Shown piece after piece: positions 30,023-41,610 of a stretch of 64,000 nt of DNA; position 1 is the stretch's first letter, and each line of letters opens with the position of its first letter. The position numbers and the translations under genes are program-made. Origin of the DNA: Closterium sp. Naga37s-1 (lineage: Eukaryota > Streptophyta > Zygnematophyceae > Desmidiales > Closteriaceae); NCBI GenBank assembly GCA_947471745.1, contig CANJKZ010000910.1, forward strand, positions 1,828,501-1,892,500. Reading direction: 5' to 3'. Below the pieces are notes generated by a model, which was given only the letters and a program-made list of their open reading frames with translations, made no database searches and was not told the DNA's origin.

Positions 30023-32740
30023 ATGGCTAGCCCTACTGTTCTCACCTTTGATGCTGAGGGGCGTGCAGTTGACTTTGACGTGTGGGTTGACGATCTGCAC
30101 CTCTTTCTTCAATGTGACTCTAGGGATGGGGTATCCCTTTTCGATCACACGTCCGGTGTCTCTACTACTCCTGCTGCCACTGCTGACAGTACGGTTCGCT
30201 CGCAGTGGACCACTCGTGACGCTGTTGCTCGCCTTGCTGTTCGTAGTCACCTGCCGCCTACTGAGCGCGCGCATTTTGGCCAGTACAAGACTGCTCAGTC
30301 TTTGTACGACGCTGTAGTTGCACGCTACTCCTCCCCTGCCACTGCTGCCCTCAGCCGCCTCATGCTGCCGTACCTTTTCCCTGACCTTGCCGCCTTTGCC
30401 ACAGTCGCTGACCTCATTGCTCACCTCCGCACTAGTGACGCCCGCTACCGCGCTGCCCTTCCTACTGAGTTATGTGCCAAGAACCCCCCCCCCATGTACA
30501 TCACCCTTTACTACCTAGTCACCCGCCTCCCTGACTCCCTTTCTTCAGTCAGGGACCACTTTCTCTCCCTTTGCCCCACCAAGCTCACTATCGACCTACT
30601 AGAGGAGCGCCTCACTGCAGCTGAGAAGAGTATCTTAGCTGTAGGTGCTTCTCGCGGCGACCGTCGCACCCCTTTCTCTGAGGGGTGTTCCCCTGTCCCC
30701 CTTCTCCCCTCTGTTGCTTCTGCTGCTGCTATCGACCTCGTTGGCACTGAGGAGGTCGGCGTTGCATCTGCCCCTAGTAGGAGGCACCGCAACAGCAAGG
30801 GCAAGGGGAGCAAGGGTGGTGGAGGGGACGGCGGGGGCGGCGGCGGAGGCGGTGGAGGAGGCGGAGGGGGTGGCGGTGGAGGTGGGGGTGGTGCCGGGAG
30901 TGGGGGCTTCAGTGGCGGCGGTGGAGGTGGTGGAGGCAGCGGCGGAGGTGGTGGAGCCAGCGGCAGCGGTGGTGGAGGCAGCGGCAACGGTGGTGGAGGT
31001 GGCGGCGGCGGTGGTGCTGGTCGAGGTGCAGCCGCGCAGCGTGGAGGCTTTGGTGGTAGCCAGCGCCAGCAGCAGCCGCGTTCTCGTGAGACCCCGTCGG
31101 CCCAGCAGATTCGTGAGTGGTACGCTGGGCGTGGGAGGTCTGGGGGTGCTGGTCCCTGCACTTACGTTCTTCGCACCGGCAGTCGTCGTGGGGAGACGTG
31201 TGGGCTGCCACACACTGCGCAGCGCTCCTTCGGTCGTTTGATTGACGCCTGGCTTGCCCAGTTTCCTGACGCTGTTGAGCTCCCTCGCTGGCATGATCTG
31301 CTTAGGCAGAATGTGCCTATCTTTGATCTTGATTTCGATGCTATCCTTGCTGCAATGTATGCTTTGACTGATAGTGCTGAGGGTGACTGTTACCTGAGTG
31401 TCCCGCCCGACCCGGGCATTGAGGCTGCTGCTCTAGGTGCTAGTGCATCTGCTGCTCCAGGTACTGGTGAGTCTGCTGCTCCAGGTGCTGGTGAGTCTGC
31501 TCTCTCTGGTACTGCACCTACTGAGGCCTTGCACACTTTCACACTTGACTCTGGTGCTTCGCGCTCTTTCTTTAGAGATAGCACCACACTCACGCCGCTC
31601 AATCGGCCTGTCGCAGTTTTCCTGGCTGACCCCTCTGGGGGCCCAGTCCTTGCGCACTCTTCCACGGTTCTACCGTGTCCTGCGGCCCCGTCGGGCTTGC
31701 TGTCGGGACTCCACCTTCCCTCGTTCTCTACGAACCTGGTGAGTGGAGCTGACCTCCAGGACGCGTGGGTTGACCAGTTCGCCCCTGGAGGTCAGCGTGT
31801 GACCCACTGTACTTACACTCGGACGGGCCGCCACCTGGCCACGTTCACCCGTCGGCCAGGGTCGAGTCTGTACACACTGACTACTGCGTCTCCTCCAGTC
31901 TCTGCGTCTGGTCAGGTAGCTGCGTCTAGTCAGGTGTTTGCTGCCGCGTCCAGGTCTAGTCCAGAGTCTGCCCCCTGCTCGTGTCGTCCTCTGTCGCACG
32001 AGACTCTCCTTTGGCACCACCGCCTTGGTCACCCCTCCCTGCCTCGTCTTCGAGGTATGGCCTCCCGTACCCTTGTCTCGGGTCTACCCCGGCCCCTCCC
32101 TCCCCTTCCTCCGGGGCCTGCCCCTACCTGTGTTCCTTGTGTCGAGGGTCGGCAGCGCGCCGCTCCTCACCCCTTGATGTTCCCTCCGACAGAGGCTCCT
32201 CTGCAGACTCTTCACATGGACGTGTGGGGCCCAGCCCGCGTCCGTGGACAGGGTCACGAGCGTTACTTCCTGCTGGTCATTGACGACTACTCGCGTTACA
32301 CCACAGTCTTCCCCTTGCGCAGCAAGGGTGAGGTCCCTGAGGTGTTGATCGACTGGATCTGCGGTGCTCGTTGCCAGCTCAGCGAGAGTTTCGGCTCGGA
32401 CCTTCCTGTTCTGCGTCTGCACTCCGACAGAGGTGGTGAGTTTTTCTCCGACCTCCTGAGGGCCTTTTGTCGTGCGGAGGGCATCCGCCAGACGTTCACG
32501 CTTCCGGCCTCCCCACAGCAAAATGGGATTGCTGAGCGCCGCATTGGCATGGTCATGGACATTGCTCGTACGTCCATGATCCATGCGGCTGCTCCCCATT
32601 TTCTGTGGCCGTTCGCGGTTCAGTACGCTGCGCATCAGATCAACCTTCAGCCTCGTGTCTCGTTGCCGGAGACCACACCTACTCTACGGTGGACGGGGAA
32701 GGTTGGCGATGCGTCCGCGTTCCGTGTCTGGGGATGTTGA
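30023..32740 (+). pseudogene. Cop-3 gag, protease and integrase
   Basis: The start at 30023 (MASPTVLTFDAEGRAVDF) is shared with Cop-2. The Gag core is about residues 1-250. A Gly-rich tract follows (about 30810-31020), then QQIREW (31106-31123). The zinc motif reads CTYVLRTG...ETCGLPHTAQRS and its last Cys is Ser. Next come protease LDSGASRSFF (about 31543), the pre-integrase zinc region WHHRLGHPSLP (about 32013), and integrase MDVWGP, IDDYSRY, LHSDRGGEF and QQNGIAERRIG. A TGA at 32738-32740 stands where Cop-2 has CGA. The same frame continues after it. Confidence 0.92.
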
Positions 32741-35700
32741 GCTTTTGTCCGCGATACTTCAGCGGACAAGCTGTCCTCCCGTGCCGTTCCCTGCGTCTTC
32801 CTTGGCTTCCCCCCTGACGCACCCGGGTGGCAGTTCTACCACCCCACCTCGCGTCGTGTTCTGTCCTCTCAGGACGTCACGTTTGACGAGTCGGTGTCTT
32901 ACTACCGTCTCTTTCCCTACCGCACTGCCTCTCTCCCCCCCCCCGCCGCTCTTCCTAGCACCAGGTACTCCCCCGGTAGACCCCTCCCCCCCCAGGGTCC
33001 TGCCCCCTCAGGTGTGTCCCAGGTAGACCCTGCCGAGCCGGTCGAGGTAGCTGTCGACTCAGGTGCTGCTAGGAGTGCTGAGCCTGTAGGTACGGGGACT
33101 GGGGGTGCGGGGACTGGGGGTGCGGGGACTGGGGGTGCTGAGCCTAAGCGTGTGGAGCCTGGGGGTGCTGAGTCTGGGCGTGCTGAGCCTGGGGGTGCTG
33201 AGCCTGAGCGTGTGGAGCCTGAGGGTACTGCGTCTAGAGGTGCTGAGCCTGCGCGTGCTGAGTCAGGAGGTGCTCTAGGTGTCCCGTCGCAGCAGGAGCC
33301 CCTCTCTCCGCAGCAGCTTCGTGAGTGGTACACTCGGCGCTGTCGCGGTGCTACTGGTGCTGCCGCTACTGGAGGTGCTGCTGGAGCTGCTGGAGGTGCT
33401 GCTAGTGCTGGAGCTGCTGGAGCTGCTGGAGGTGCTGCTGGTGCTGGAGCTACTGCAACTGCTGGAGGTGCTGCTGGAGCTGCTGGAGGTGCTGCTGGTG
33501 CTGGAGCTACTGGAGCTGCTGGAGGTGCTGCTGGAGCTGCTGGTGGTGCTGCTGGTGCTGGAGCTGCTAGAGCTGCTGGTTGTATTGGTGCTGTTGGAGG
33601 TCCAAGAGGTGCTCGTACTGGAGGTACTGGAGCTGCGGGGACTGGTGGTGCTGTAGGAGTTGTAGCTGGAGACCCTGGAGCTGAGGGTACCGGTGCTGTC
33701 TCTACTGTTTCAGGAGGCGCTGCGCGGCCGCGGCCGTACTACGTTCCGCTCCTTCAGCAGGTTCTTGGTCCCCCGCCTCCTCCTGGTCCTACTCCTCCTT
33801 TCCTGAGTCCACCGCCTGTCCAGTCCCAGTCGCAGCTACAGCCGGCCTCTCCACTGCCTGGCCCTTCTCCTTACTCTGGACCGACTAGAGGTCTTACGGA
33901 GCGTCGTGAGCCTGAGTCGCGTCCTGTGTCGCCTGAGTCTCGTTCTGCGTCGCATGTCTGTACTGTTCGCGCTGGTCGTGTTTCGCGTCCGCGTCCTCCT
34001 CCTGTCCCTGGCACTCACTCTATGACTCTGCGTCCTTCCACTGCTCCACATCGTGTCCCTCTGTCGTCTCCTCCTGCGTCCTCTCTTCCTGACGGTCCGG
34101 ACCCTGCGTCTGACTCCCTTCGTGCTGCTCGTCCAGCTGTCACGCGCTTTTTGGCCACTGCTGTCACTGACCCTTTGTTTGAGTCCACTGTTGCGTCTGC
34201 TCTTGTTGCTGAGCTTGTTGACTTTGCTGCAGCTTGTCGCCTAGACTACGCCACTAATCGTGTTGCTGAGCTTGTTGACTTTGCTGCAGCCTGTCGCCTA
34301 GACTACACCGCTAGTCTTGTTGCTGAGTTTGCGTTTGCGTCTCTCTGTCCTCCGTCCGTCGGGGGTGAGTGTGCTCTTAGCACGGACGTTCTTGAGGACA
34401 GACAGGAGGAGTTTGAGTGCTTTGCCGCAACTGTACCTCATCTCGTGTCCATGCTGCTTGCCCCTGAGGGAGTCCCGGATGCACCAGACATCCCGACCCC
34501 ACGCTCTTACGCAGAGGCGATAGAGGGTCCCTACTCCTCTCAGTGGCAGGCAGCCATGGACGCCGAGATGGCTTCCTGGAAGTCCACAGGCACCTACGTA
34601 GACGAGGTTCCCCCACCTGGGGCGAACATCGTCAGTGGCATGTGGATCTTCAGGGTGAAGCGGCCGCCGGGTTCTCCGCCTGCCTTCAAGGCGCGTTACG
34701 TTGCACGTGCTTCAGTCAGCGACAGGGAGTTGACTTCTTTCAGACCTTCTCCCCTACCCCAAAGATGACCACTCTTCGGGTACTACTGCACGTTGCTACT
34801 TAGCGTAACTACGAGCTCCACTCGCTTCACTTTAGCACAGCCTTCCTACAGGGCAGCCTGCATGAGGAGATCTGGCTGCGCCGCCCACCGGACTTCCCTG
34901 CTGGTACCCAGTGGAGCCTCCGGCGGCCAGTCTACGGTCTCCGCCAGGCACCCCGTGAGTGGCACGACACACTCAAGACGACTCTTGCTACTCTTGGTTT
35001 TGCTCCTTCCACTGCTGACCCTTCTCTGTTTTTACGCACTGACACCACTCTGCCGTCGTTCTACGTTCTCGTGTACGTAGACGACCCCGTCTTTGCTACT
35101 GCTGACACTGAGGCACTCGCCCACGTGAAGTCCGAGCTGCAGAAGAGACACACGTGCACAGACCTGGGTGAACTGACAAGCTATCTTGGCTTGCGGATCA
35201 CCCGGGACAGATCACAGTGCACCATTACCTTGACTCAGTCACACATGGTGCAGCAGGTCCTTCAGCGCTTCGGCTTCACGTACTCCTCGCCACAGTCCAC
35301 TCCTCTGCCTACCGGTCACTCGCTCTCAGCTCCACCATCGGACGAGTCTGTAGAGCCGAGTGGCCCGTATCCAGAGCTTGTGGGCTGCCTCATGTACCTG
35401 ATGACTTGCACACGACCTGACCTCGCATACCCTCTCAGCCTTCTGGCTTGCTACGTGGCTCCCGGCAGGCACCGAAAGGTGCACTGGGATGCTACGAAGA
35501 GGGTGTTTAGGGTTTCGCGCAGTACATCGGGCATGGAGCTCGTGCTTGGAGGACGGGCTCGAGTTGTCCTCACTGGTCATGCAGACGCCTCCTGGGTTGA
35601 CGACTTGGCTACGCAGCGGTCGTCACAGGGTTACACCTTCAGTCTTGGCTCATGTTCTGTTTCTTGGCGGTCTACCCGCTCTTCTTCTGTTCTCAGCTCC

Positions 35701-36057
35701 AGTTGTGAGGCTGAGATCTACGCTGGGGCCATGGCTGCACAGGAGCTACGCTGGCTCACCTACCTGCTGACCGACTTGGGAGAGGCACCTCGTTCTCCTC
35801 CAGTTCTGTACGTCGACAACAAGGCCATGCTTGCCTTGTGTCAGGAGCACAGACTGGAGCACAGAACGAAGCACATTGCTCTGCGCTACTTCCTTGCTCG
35901 AGAGTTGCAGCAGCGTGGCCAGCTTCGTCTTGCTTACGTGGCCTCACAGGCCAACACTGCTGATGTTTTCACCAAGGCACTTCAGCCTTGTGATCATCAG
36001 CGTTTCTGTAGTGTGTTAGGCCTTGTACCTACTGTGCCTCACCTGCTTACTTCTTGA
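32741..36057 (+). pseudogene. Cop-3 integrase end, linker, RT and RNase H
   Basis: The frame continues with AFVRDTSADKLSSRAVPCVFLGF and the GAEPG-type repeats (33090-33270). QQLREWYTRR follows (33310-33340), then a Gly/Ala tract to about 33620. The pre-RT domain precedes RT: FKARYVAR, a one-base loss, FSQRQGVDFFQTFSPTPK, TAG at 34801-34803 and YVDD at 35074-35085. RNase H ends in a TGA at 36055-36057. All catalytic residues that I can check are present. Confidence 0.9.
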
Positions 36058-36286
36058 CCCTGCTTGTACTGTACTCCAAATACATATACCTGCATGCTTA
36101 CACTTGCTAGGTTGTGTTCACTGTATTGTTTGTTGTTCTTTATATAACTCTGCATGTGAACTGGCCTTGTGGCCATTTGCTTGTGCTCAGACTGCGTGGT
36201 GACTTTGTGATCCACCCTGAGCTTACTTTGTCTTTCTTGACTGGTCTTGTGACCTCTTGTTCTCCCCCACTTTGCCTATGGGGGTG
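36058..36286 (+). promoter_or_regulatory. Conserved 3' untranslated block of Cop-3
   Basis: Contains the conserved ACCTGCATGCTTACACTTGC block (about 36088), hairpins GGCC-TTGT-GGCC (36163-36174), GTGG...CCAC (about 36197-36216) and TGGTC-TTGT-GACC (36242-36254), and the polypurine tract TATGGGGGTG before the LTR. Confidence 0.6.
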
Positions 36287-36416
36287 TGTCAAACTTATAT
36301 GTTATAGTCTGTTTAGGCTGTAGTGGGGTAGTTCTTATAGGGTACAACACTTCTAGGTTTGCTACTTGTACCCCCATGCTTTCTAGTTCAGTCATTCATT
36401 CGCTCACATTCTAACA
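36287..36416 (+). repeat. 3' LTR of Cop-3
   Basis: 130 bp; inverted repeat at 36340-36347 and 36366-36373; followed by GGTTG. Confidence 0.95.
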
Positions 36417-36421
36417 GGTTG

Positions 36422-37760
36422 CTCGCACCTCCATGATCCATGCAGCTGCTCCCCATTTTCTGTGGCCATTTGCGGTCCAATGCGCCGCGCATTAGCTCAA
36501 CCTCTGGCCCCATGTCTCCATGGACCTAGACCTACACTTCGTTGGATGGGGGAGGTTGGCGATGCGTTGACGTTTCGGGTTTGGGGTTCGCTTGCCTTTG
36601 ACTGCGATACCACCGCGGACAAGCTCTCTTGTCCCACCGTTCGCTGTGCCTTCCTTGGCTTTCTCACCCCGCCTGGCTGGTAGTTTTACCACCCGACCAC
36701 GTGTCGCGTCCTGTCCTCCTAGGACGTCACCTTTGACAAGTCAGTCGGCTTCTACTGCCTCCACCCCCACAGCACTGCCCCCATCCCCCCCCTCCTCTCT
36801 TCTTGGTTCCAAATCCCCCCCCGGTAGACCCCCTTCCTCAACAGGGTCCTGCTCCCTCAAGTGTGTCTCAGACTGACCCACCCCCCCTTGGTTGAGCCTT
36901 TGGAGGTCTCCTCTGACACCTCTTGCCCAACTGAGGGGGGTGACCCCGCTGCTGACGACAGAACGGCCACTCGCCGCTCACCGCGCTTGGAGACCCCTCC
37001 TGGTTTTCCGCCTCAGCCGTCTTCACCGCCTCGGCAGCCTATCGTTGTGGACTCGGGTGCTGGTTGGGGTGGTGACACTGGAGGTGCGGGCTCTAGGGGT
37101 GCTGACTGTGGAGGTGCTGGTTCTGGGGGTGCTGAGTCTGTGGGTGCTGGTTTCCTGGGGGTGCTCCAACGGGAGGTGCTAGGAGTGGACAGCAGCGACA
37201 GTCTCGTCGGCAGGAGACTCTCTCGCCGCAGCAGCTTCGCGAGTGGGTTCTTCGACGAGGCCGCTCTGATGATGGAGCTGGAGCTACTGGTGCTGGATGT
37301 ACTGGAGCTGGAGATGCTGGAGGCGCTAGTGCTGGAGGCATTGGTGCTGGAGGTACCGGTGCAGGAGGTATTGGTGCTGGAGGTAATGGAGCTGCTGGTG
37401 CTGGAGGTTCTGGAGCTGGAGGTACTGGAGCTAGAGGTGCTAGAGGCGCTGGTGCTGGAGGTGCTGGTGCTGGAGGTACTGGAGCTGGAGGTGCTCGTTG
37501 ACAGGAGACTCTCTCGCCGTAGCAGCTTCGCGAGTGGGTTCTTCAGCGAGACCGCTCTTGTGACGGAGCTGGAGCTCCTGGTGCTGGAGGTACTGGAGCT
37601 GGAGGTACTGGAGGTGCTGGTGCTTGAGGTGCTGGAGGTGCTGGTGCTGGAGGTAATGGAGCTACTGGAGGCGGTGGTGCTAGAGGTGCTGGTGCTGGAG
37701 GTACTGGAGCTGGAGGTGTTGGAGGTACTGGAGCTGGAGGTTCTGGCATTGTGGGTACAG
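36422..37760 (+). pseudogene. Cop-4 integrase C-terminal part and linker
   Basis: It resumes ARTSMIHAAAPHFLWPFAV with TAG at 36493-36495, 36681-36683 and 36720-36722, each where sister copies have CAG (AHQLNL, GWQFYHP, SSQDVT). The linker carries two further QQLREW motifs (37222-37250 and 37520-37545, each in ETLSPQQLREWVL), each followed by a Gly/Ala/Thr-rich tract. Confidence 0.8.
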
Positions 37761-37924
37761 TGCAGTGGTGACCGTTTTTCCTGCCTCAGCCGCAGTCGTC
37801 GCTGCCACCACCTAACTCGGCACTTCGCCATGTTCCTAGCCTTCCGTCTTCCATTGGCCTTACTCCTCCTCTACTATCTCCACTGCCAGACTCATCTCAG
37901 ACTCTGTTACTTCCTGGCTCCCCC

Positions 37925-39967
37925 TTGCCAACTCCTTCTCCTTACACTGAGGTGACAGAGTCCCTGACAGAGAGTAGAGGGCCTGCGTCGCGTCCTGTCA
38001 CGCCTGTTCGTACTTGTCGTGCTCCTCGTGCTTGCCCTCCACCTATCCTCGGCACTCACACTATGGCACTTTGTCCTGTTCCACAGCGTGTTCTCCTGCC
38101 TTCGCCTCTTGCGTCTTCTCTTCCTGTTGTTGCTTACCCCGAGTCTGACCTTGCTCGTGTAGCTAGTCCTATTGTCACTCGTGTCCTGGCCACCCTTGTC
38201 ACTGACCCTTCCTTTGAGTCTACTGCTGTGTCTGCCTTAGTCACTAAGCTCGTTGACTTTGCTGCTACCTGTCGTCTTGACTATTTCGCGAGTCTTGTTA
38301 CTGAGTCTGAGTCTGACTGTCCTCCGTCTGTCGGGAGTGAGCTTGCCCTTGGCAGTGACGTCCTTGAGGACAGGCAGTTTGAGCTCGAGTGCCTCGCGGC
38401 TGCTGTACCTCATCTCGCTTCCATGCTGCTTTGCCCTGAGGGAGAGCTGAATGCACTGGACATCCCAACCCCGCGCTCTTACGCAGAGGCGATCTCTCGT
38501 CAGCACTCCTCTCAGTGGCAGACAGACATGGATGCAGAGATGGCTTCCTGGAGGTCCACAAGCACCTACGTCGACGCAGTTCCCCCTTCTGGGGCGAACA
38601 TAGTCGATGGCATGTGGATTTTCAGGGTGAAGTGGCCGCCGGGTTCTCCGCCTGCCTTCAAGGCGCGTTACGTTGCTAGAGGCTTCAGTCAGAGACAAGG
38701 GGTCGACTTCTTCCAGACCTTCTCCTCCACCCCAAAGATGACCACTCTTCGGGTGCTACTGCACGTTGCAGCACTGCGTGACTATGAGCTTCACTCGCTT
38801 CACTTCAGCACTGCTTTCTTGCAGGGCAGCCTTCACTAGGAGATCTGGCTGCGCCACCCACCTGGCTTCACTGGGTCATTTCCTGCAGGTACCCAATGGA
38901 ACCTCCGGCAGCCAGTCTACGGTCTCCGCTAGGCGCCCCGCGAGTGGCTCTTGGGTTTGCTCCTTCGACTACTAAACCGTCGCTGTTTCTACGCACCAAC
39001 TCTTCTCTGACACCGTTCTACATCCTCGTGTACGTGGACGACTTGGTCTTTGCTACTGCTGACACCGAGGCACTGGTCCTTGTGAAGGCAGAGCTGCATA
39101 AGAGACACACTTGTCTTGCAGATCACTCGGGACAGAGCAGCGCGCACCATTACTCTGAGTCAGTCACACATGGTGCAGCAGGTGCTTCAGCGCTTACACC
39201 TTCTGTTCCCCTCGCCACAGCCCACTCCTCTGCATACCGGCCACTCGCTCTCAGCTCCACCTTCGGACGAGTCCATAGAGCTGAGTGGTCCGTATCCAGA
39301 GCTTGTGGGTTGCCTCGTCTACCTGATGACTTGTACTCTGCCTGACCTCGCATACCCTCTCAGCATCCTAGCCTGCTTCATTGCTCCCGGTAGCCACTAG
39401 AAGGAGCACTAGACAGCTGATAAGAGGGCGCTGCGCTACGTGGCCAGTAAGTACATCAGGCAGGGGGCTTGTGCTTGGAGGACAGGGTCGAGTTGTTCTC
39501 ACATGTCACTCAGACGCTTCCTGGGCCGATTACCAGGAGACTTAGCGTTCGTCACAGGGTTACGCTTCCACTCTCGGCTCTGGTTCTGTCTCTTGGAGGT
39601 CCACCCCCGTTCGTCTTCTTTTCTCAGCTCCTGTTGTGAGGCTGAGATCTACGCGGGGGCCATGGCTGCACAGGAGTTATGCTGGCTGACCTACTTGCTG
39701 ACGGACTTGGGCGAGCCGCCTCATTCTCCTCCAGTTCTGTACGTTGACAACAATGCCATGATTAGCTTGTGTCGGGAGTAGAGGCTCCGTCATATTGCAC
39801 TTCGTTACTTTCTCGCACAAGTTTTACAGCAGCGTGGTCTTGCCTACGTGGCCTCACAGGCCAACACTGCTGATCTCTTCACCAAGGCCCTCAGGTCTGG
39901 TGATCATCAGCGTTTCTACACTGCTCTTAGGCTTGTGCCCACTCTGCCTCACCTGCTTGTCTCTTGA
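37925..39967 (+). pseudogene. Cop-4 RT and RNase H
   Basis: 37925-38839 covers the pre-RT region and the first RT motifs (FKARYVARGFSQRQGVDFFQTF). TAG follows at 38837-38839 and at 38930-38932 (CAG in sisters). Small deletions lie near 38945 (after REW) and 39110 (after KRHTC). YVDD is intact at 39031-39042. RNase H has TAGs at about 39398, 39410, 39543 and 39779. The ancestral stop is TGA at about 39965. Confidence 0.85.
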
Positions 39968-40208
39968 TCTAGCTTTTCCCTTGTTGTACACTGCTATATA
40001 TATGTATACCTGCATGCTTTCACTTGCTAGGTTGTGATCAGTGTACTGCCATTGCCTTTATAAGTATGCATGTGATCTGGCCTTGTGGCCGCTTGCTTGT
40101 GCTCGAACTGTGTGGTGGTCTTGATATCCACCCGGAGCTTTGCTTTGTTTGCCTCTCTTGACTGGTCCTGTGACCATCTTGTTGTCCCCCACTTAGTCTT
40201 TTGGGGTG
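39968..40208 (+). promoter_or_regulatory. Conserved 3' untranslated block of Cop-4
   Basis: Same layout as in Cop-1 and Cop-3. The hairpin stems are kept although bases differ: TGGCC-TTGT-GGCC (about 40078), GGTGG-TCTTGATAT-CCACC (about 40113) and TGGTC-CTGT-GACCA (about 40162). Confidence 0.6.
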
Positions 40209-40328
40209 TGTCAAATTGCAACTGTTGTTGTTAGGTTATAGTGGGGCACTCCATATAGGTCACGACACATTCTAGGGTTAGTACTTGTACCCCAATCCTT
40301 GCTAGTCACGTCATTCCCAGTACGACAC
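40209..40328 (+). repeat. 3' LTR of Cop-4, end altered
   Basis: Starts TGTCAAATTGCAAC. It matches the 5' LTR until CATTCCC (about 40318), then a shorter AGTACGACA replaces the expected end. Confidence 0.7.
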
Positions 40329-41010
40329 CCAGCAGAGCAGCGTGCGCCCCAGCAGAACAGCACGCGCACCCAGCAGAGCAGCGCGCGCCCCAGCAGAGCA
40401 GCGCGCGCCACCCTGCAGAGCAGAGCACCCCTGCAGACCAGTGCGCGCCCCTGTAGAGCAGTGCGTGCCACCCGGCAGAGCAGCGCGCACCCCAGCAGAG
40501 CAGCGCGCACCACCCTGCAGAGTCGCGTGCGCCCCAGCAGAGCAACTCGCGCCCCTAGTAGAGCAGGGCGCGCCACCCTACAGAGTAGTGCGCGCCCCAA
40601 CAGAGCAGCGCGTGCCACCCAGCAGAGCAGCGCGCCCCTGCAGACCAGCACGTGCCCCTGCAAAACAGTGCGCGCCACCCAAGAGAGCAGCGCGCGCCCC
40701 AGTAGAGCAGCGTGCGCCACCCAGCAGAGCAACCCGCGCAGTACCCCTTAGCTGCACCGCGCGCACCTGCACCAGCCCGCACCACAGCCCTTCACAGCCG
40801 CGTACAACACTTCTCGGCCGCCCGCAGCCCTTCCCAGCCACCCACAGCCCTTCCCAGCCGCCCACAGCCCTTCACATCCGCCTACAGCCCTTCCCAGCTG
40901 CCCACAGCCCTTCACAGCTGCCTACAGCCCTTCCCGGCCGCCCACAGCCCTTCCCAGCCACCTACAGCCCTTCCCAGCCACCCACAGCCCTTCCCAGCCA
41001 CCACAGCACC
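40329..41010 (+). repeat. Leader arrays of Cop-5
   Basis: First array about 40329-40740: CAGCAGAGCAGCGCGCGCC units. Second array about 40790-41010: a regular 20-bp unit (CCCACAGCCCTTCCCAGCCG), about ten copies. Frames in both are repeat artefacts. Confidence 0.85.
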
Positions 41011-41189
41011 CCACAGCCGCCACTTCGACAACACGAACCCGCGCCTTACCTACCTATGCCCCGCCCTTGCAGACGCCAGCCATGCTCGTTGTCTCCAACA
41101 TGCCTACTACTATAGGCATCTCTAGCGCCGGTTGGCAGCCGCAGTTTCTTCTACTAGTGCGGATTAGGGTTAAAACACCGACGTTACTG

Positions 41190-41610
41190 GCATTCCTAGC
41201 CCCGTTCCCTCCTCACTCCAGCCACTCCTAGCTCCAGCCGTGCCTAGCTCCAGCCGCCTCTTACTCCAGCCACTCGTGCTCCAACCGTTCTAGCTCCAGT
41301 CGTTCTAGCTCTAGCCGTCTCTAGCTCTAGCTTGGCGTCCCTTGTCACCCCTTGCTCCAGCTGCTCCTCGTGCCGGCCGTTCCTGGCCTAGCGGTCCTAG
41401 CTGTTCCTACCTCCAGCCGGTCCTCGCTCCAGCCACTCCTGCTCCAGCAGCTCCTAGCTCCAGCCATTCCTAGCTCCAACCGCTTTTTTCCCTAGCATGT
41501 TGTTCCTTGTCACACCATGCTCCGGCCGTTCTTAGCTCCAACCGTTCCTCCCTCCAACAATTCCTAGCTCCAGCCACTCCTGCTCCAGCAGTCCCTCGCG
41601 CCTGTTGCTC
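41190..41610 (+). repeat. CTAGCTCCAGCCGTTC-type repeat in Cop-5
   Basis: Irregular repeats of TCCTAGCTCCAGCC words lie where sister copies have gag; the Gag core is not recognisable. Confidence 0.75.

Larger units (their letters stand above)
29070..36416 (+). mobile_element. Cop-3: nearly intact copia element inside Cop-4 integrase, TSD GGTTG
   Basis: 130-bp LTRs at 29070-29199 and 36287-36416 differ at about 4 positions. GGTTG flanks both sides (29065-29069 and 36417-36421). The Gag-Pol frame from 30023 to 36057 has only three lesions: TGA at 32738-32740 (CGA, Arg, in sisters), a one-base loss at about 34710, and TAG at 34801-34803 (CAG). It is the best template for the full protein of this superfamily. 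Confidence 0.95.
26716..40328 (+). mobile_element. Cop-4: copia element interrupted by Cop-3
   Basis: The 5' LTR is at 26716-26843 (its first dinucleotide is mutated to TA) and the 3' LTR at about 40209-40328 with a changed end. Internal parts are primer site, leader array, gag (27305-28006), protease, integrase (28700-29069 and 36422-36690), linker (36700-37760), and RT and RNase H (37925-39967). Removing Cop-3 restores the integrase text LIMEVARTSMIHAAAPHF. The element is old, with many TAGs and small deletions. No clean target duplication is visible. Confidence 0.85.
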
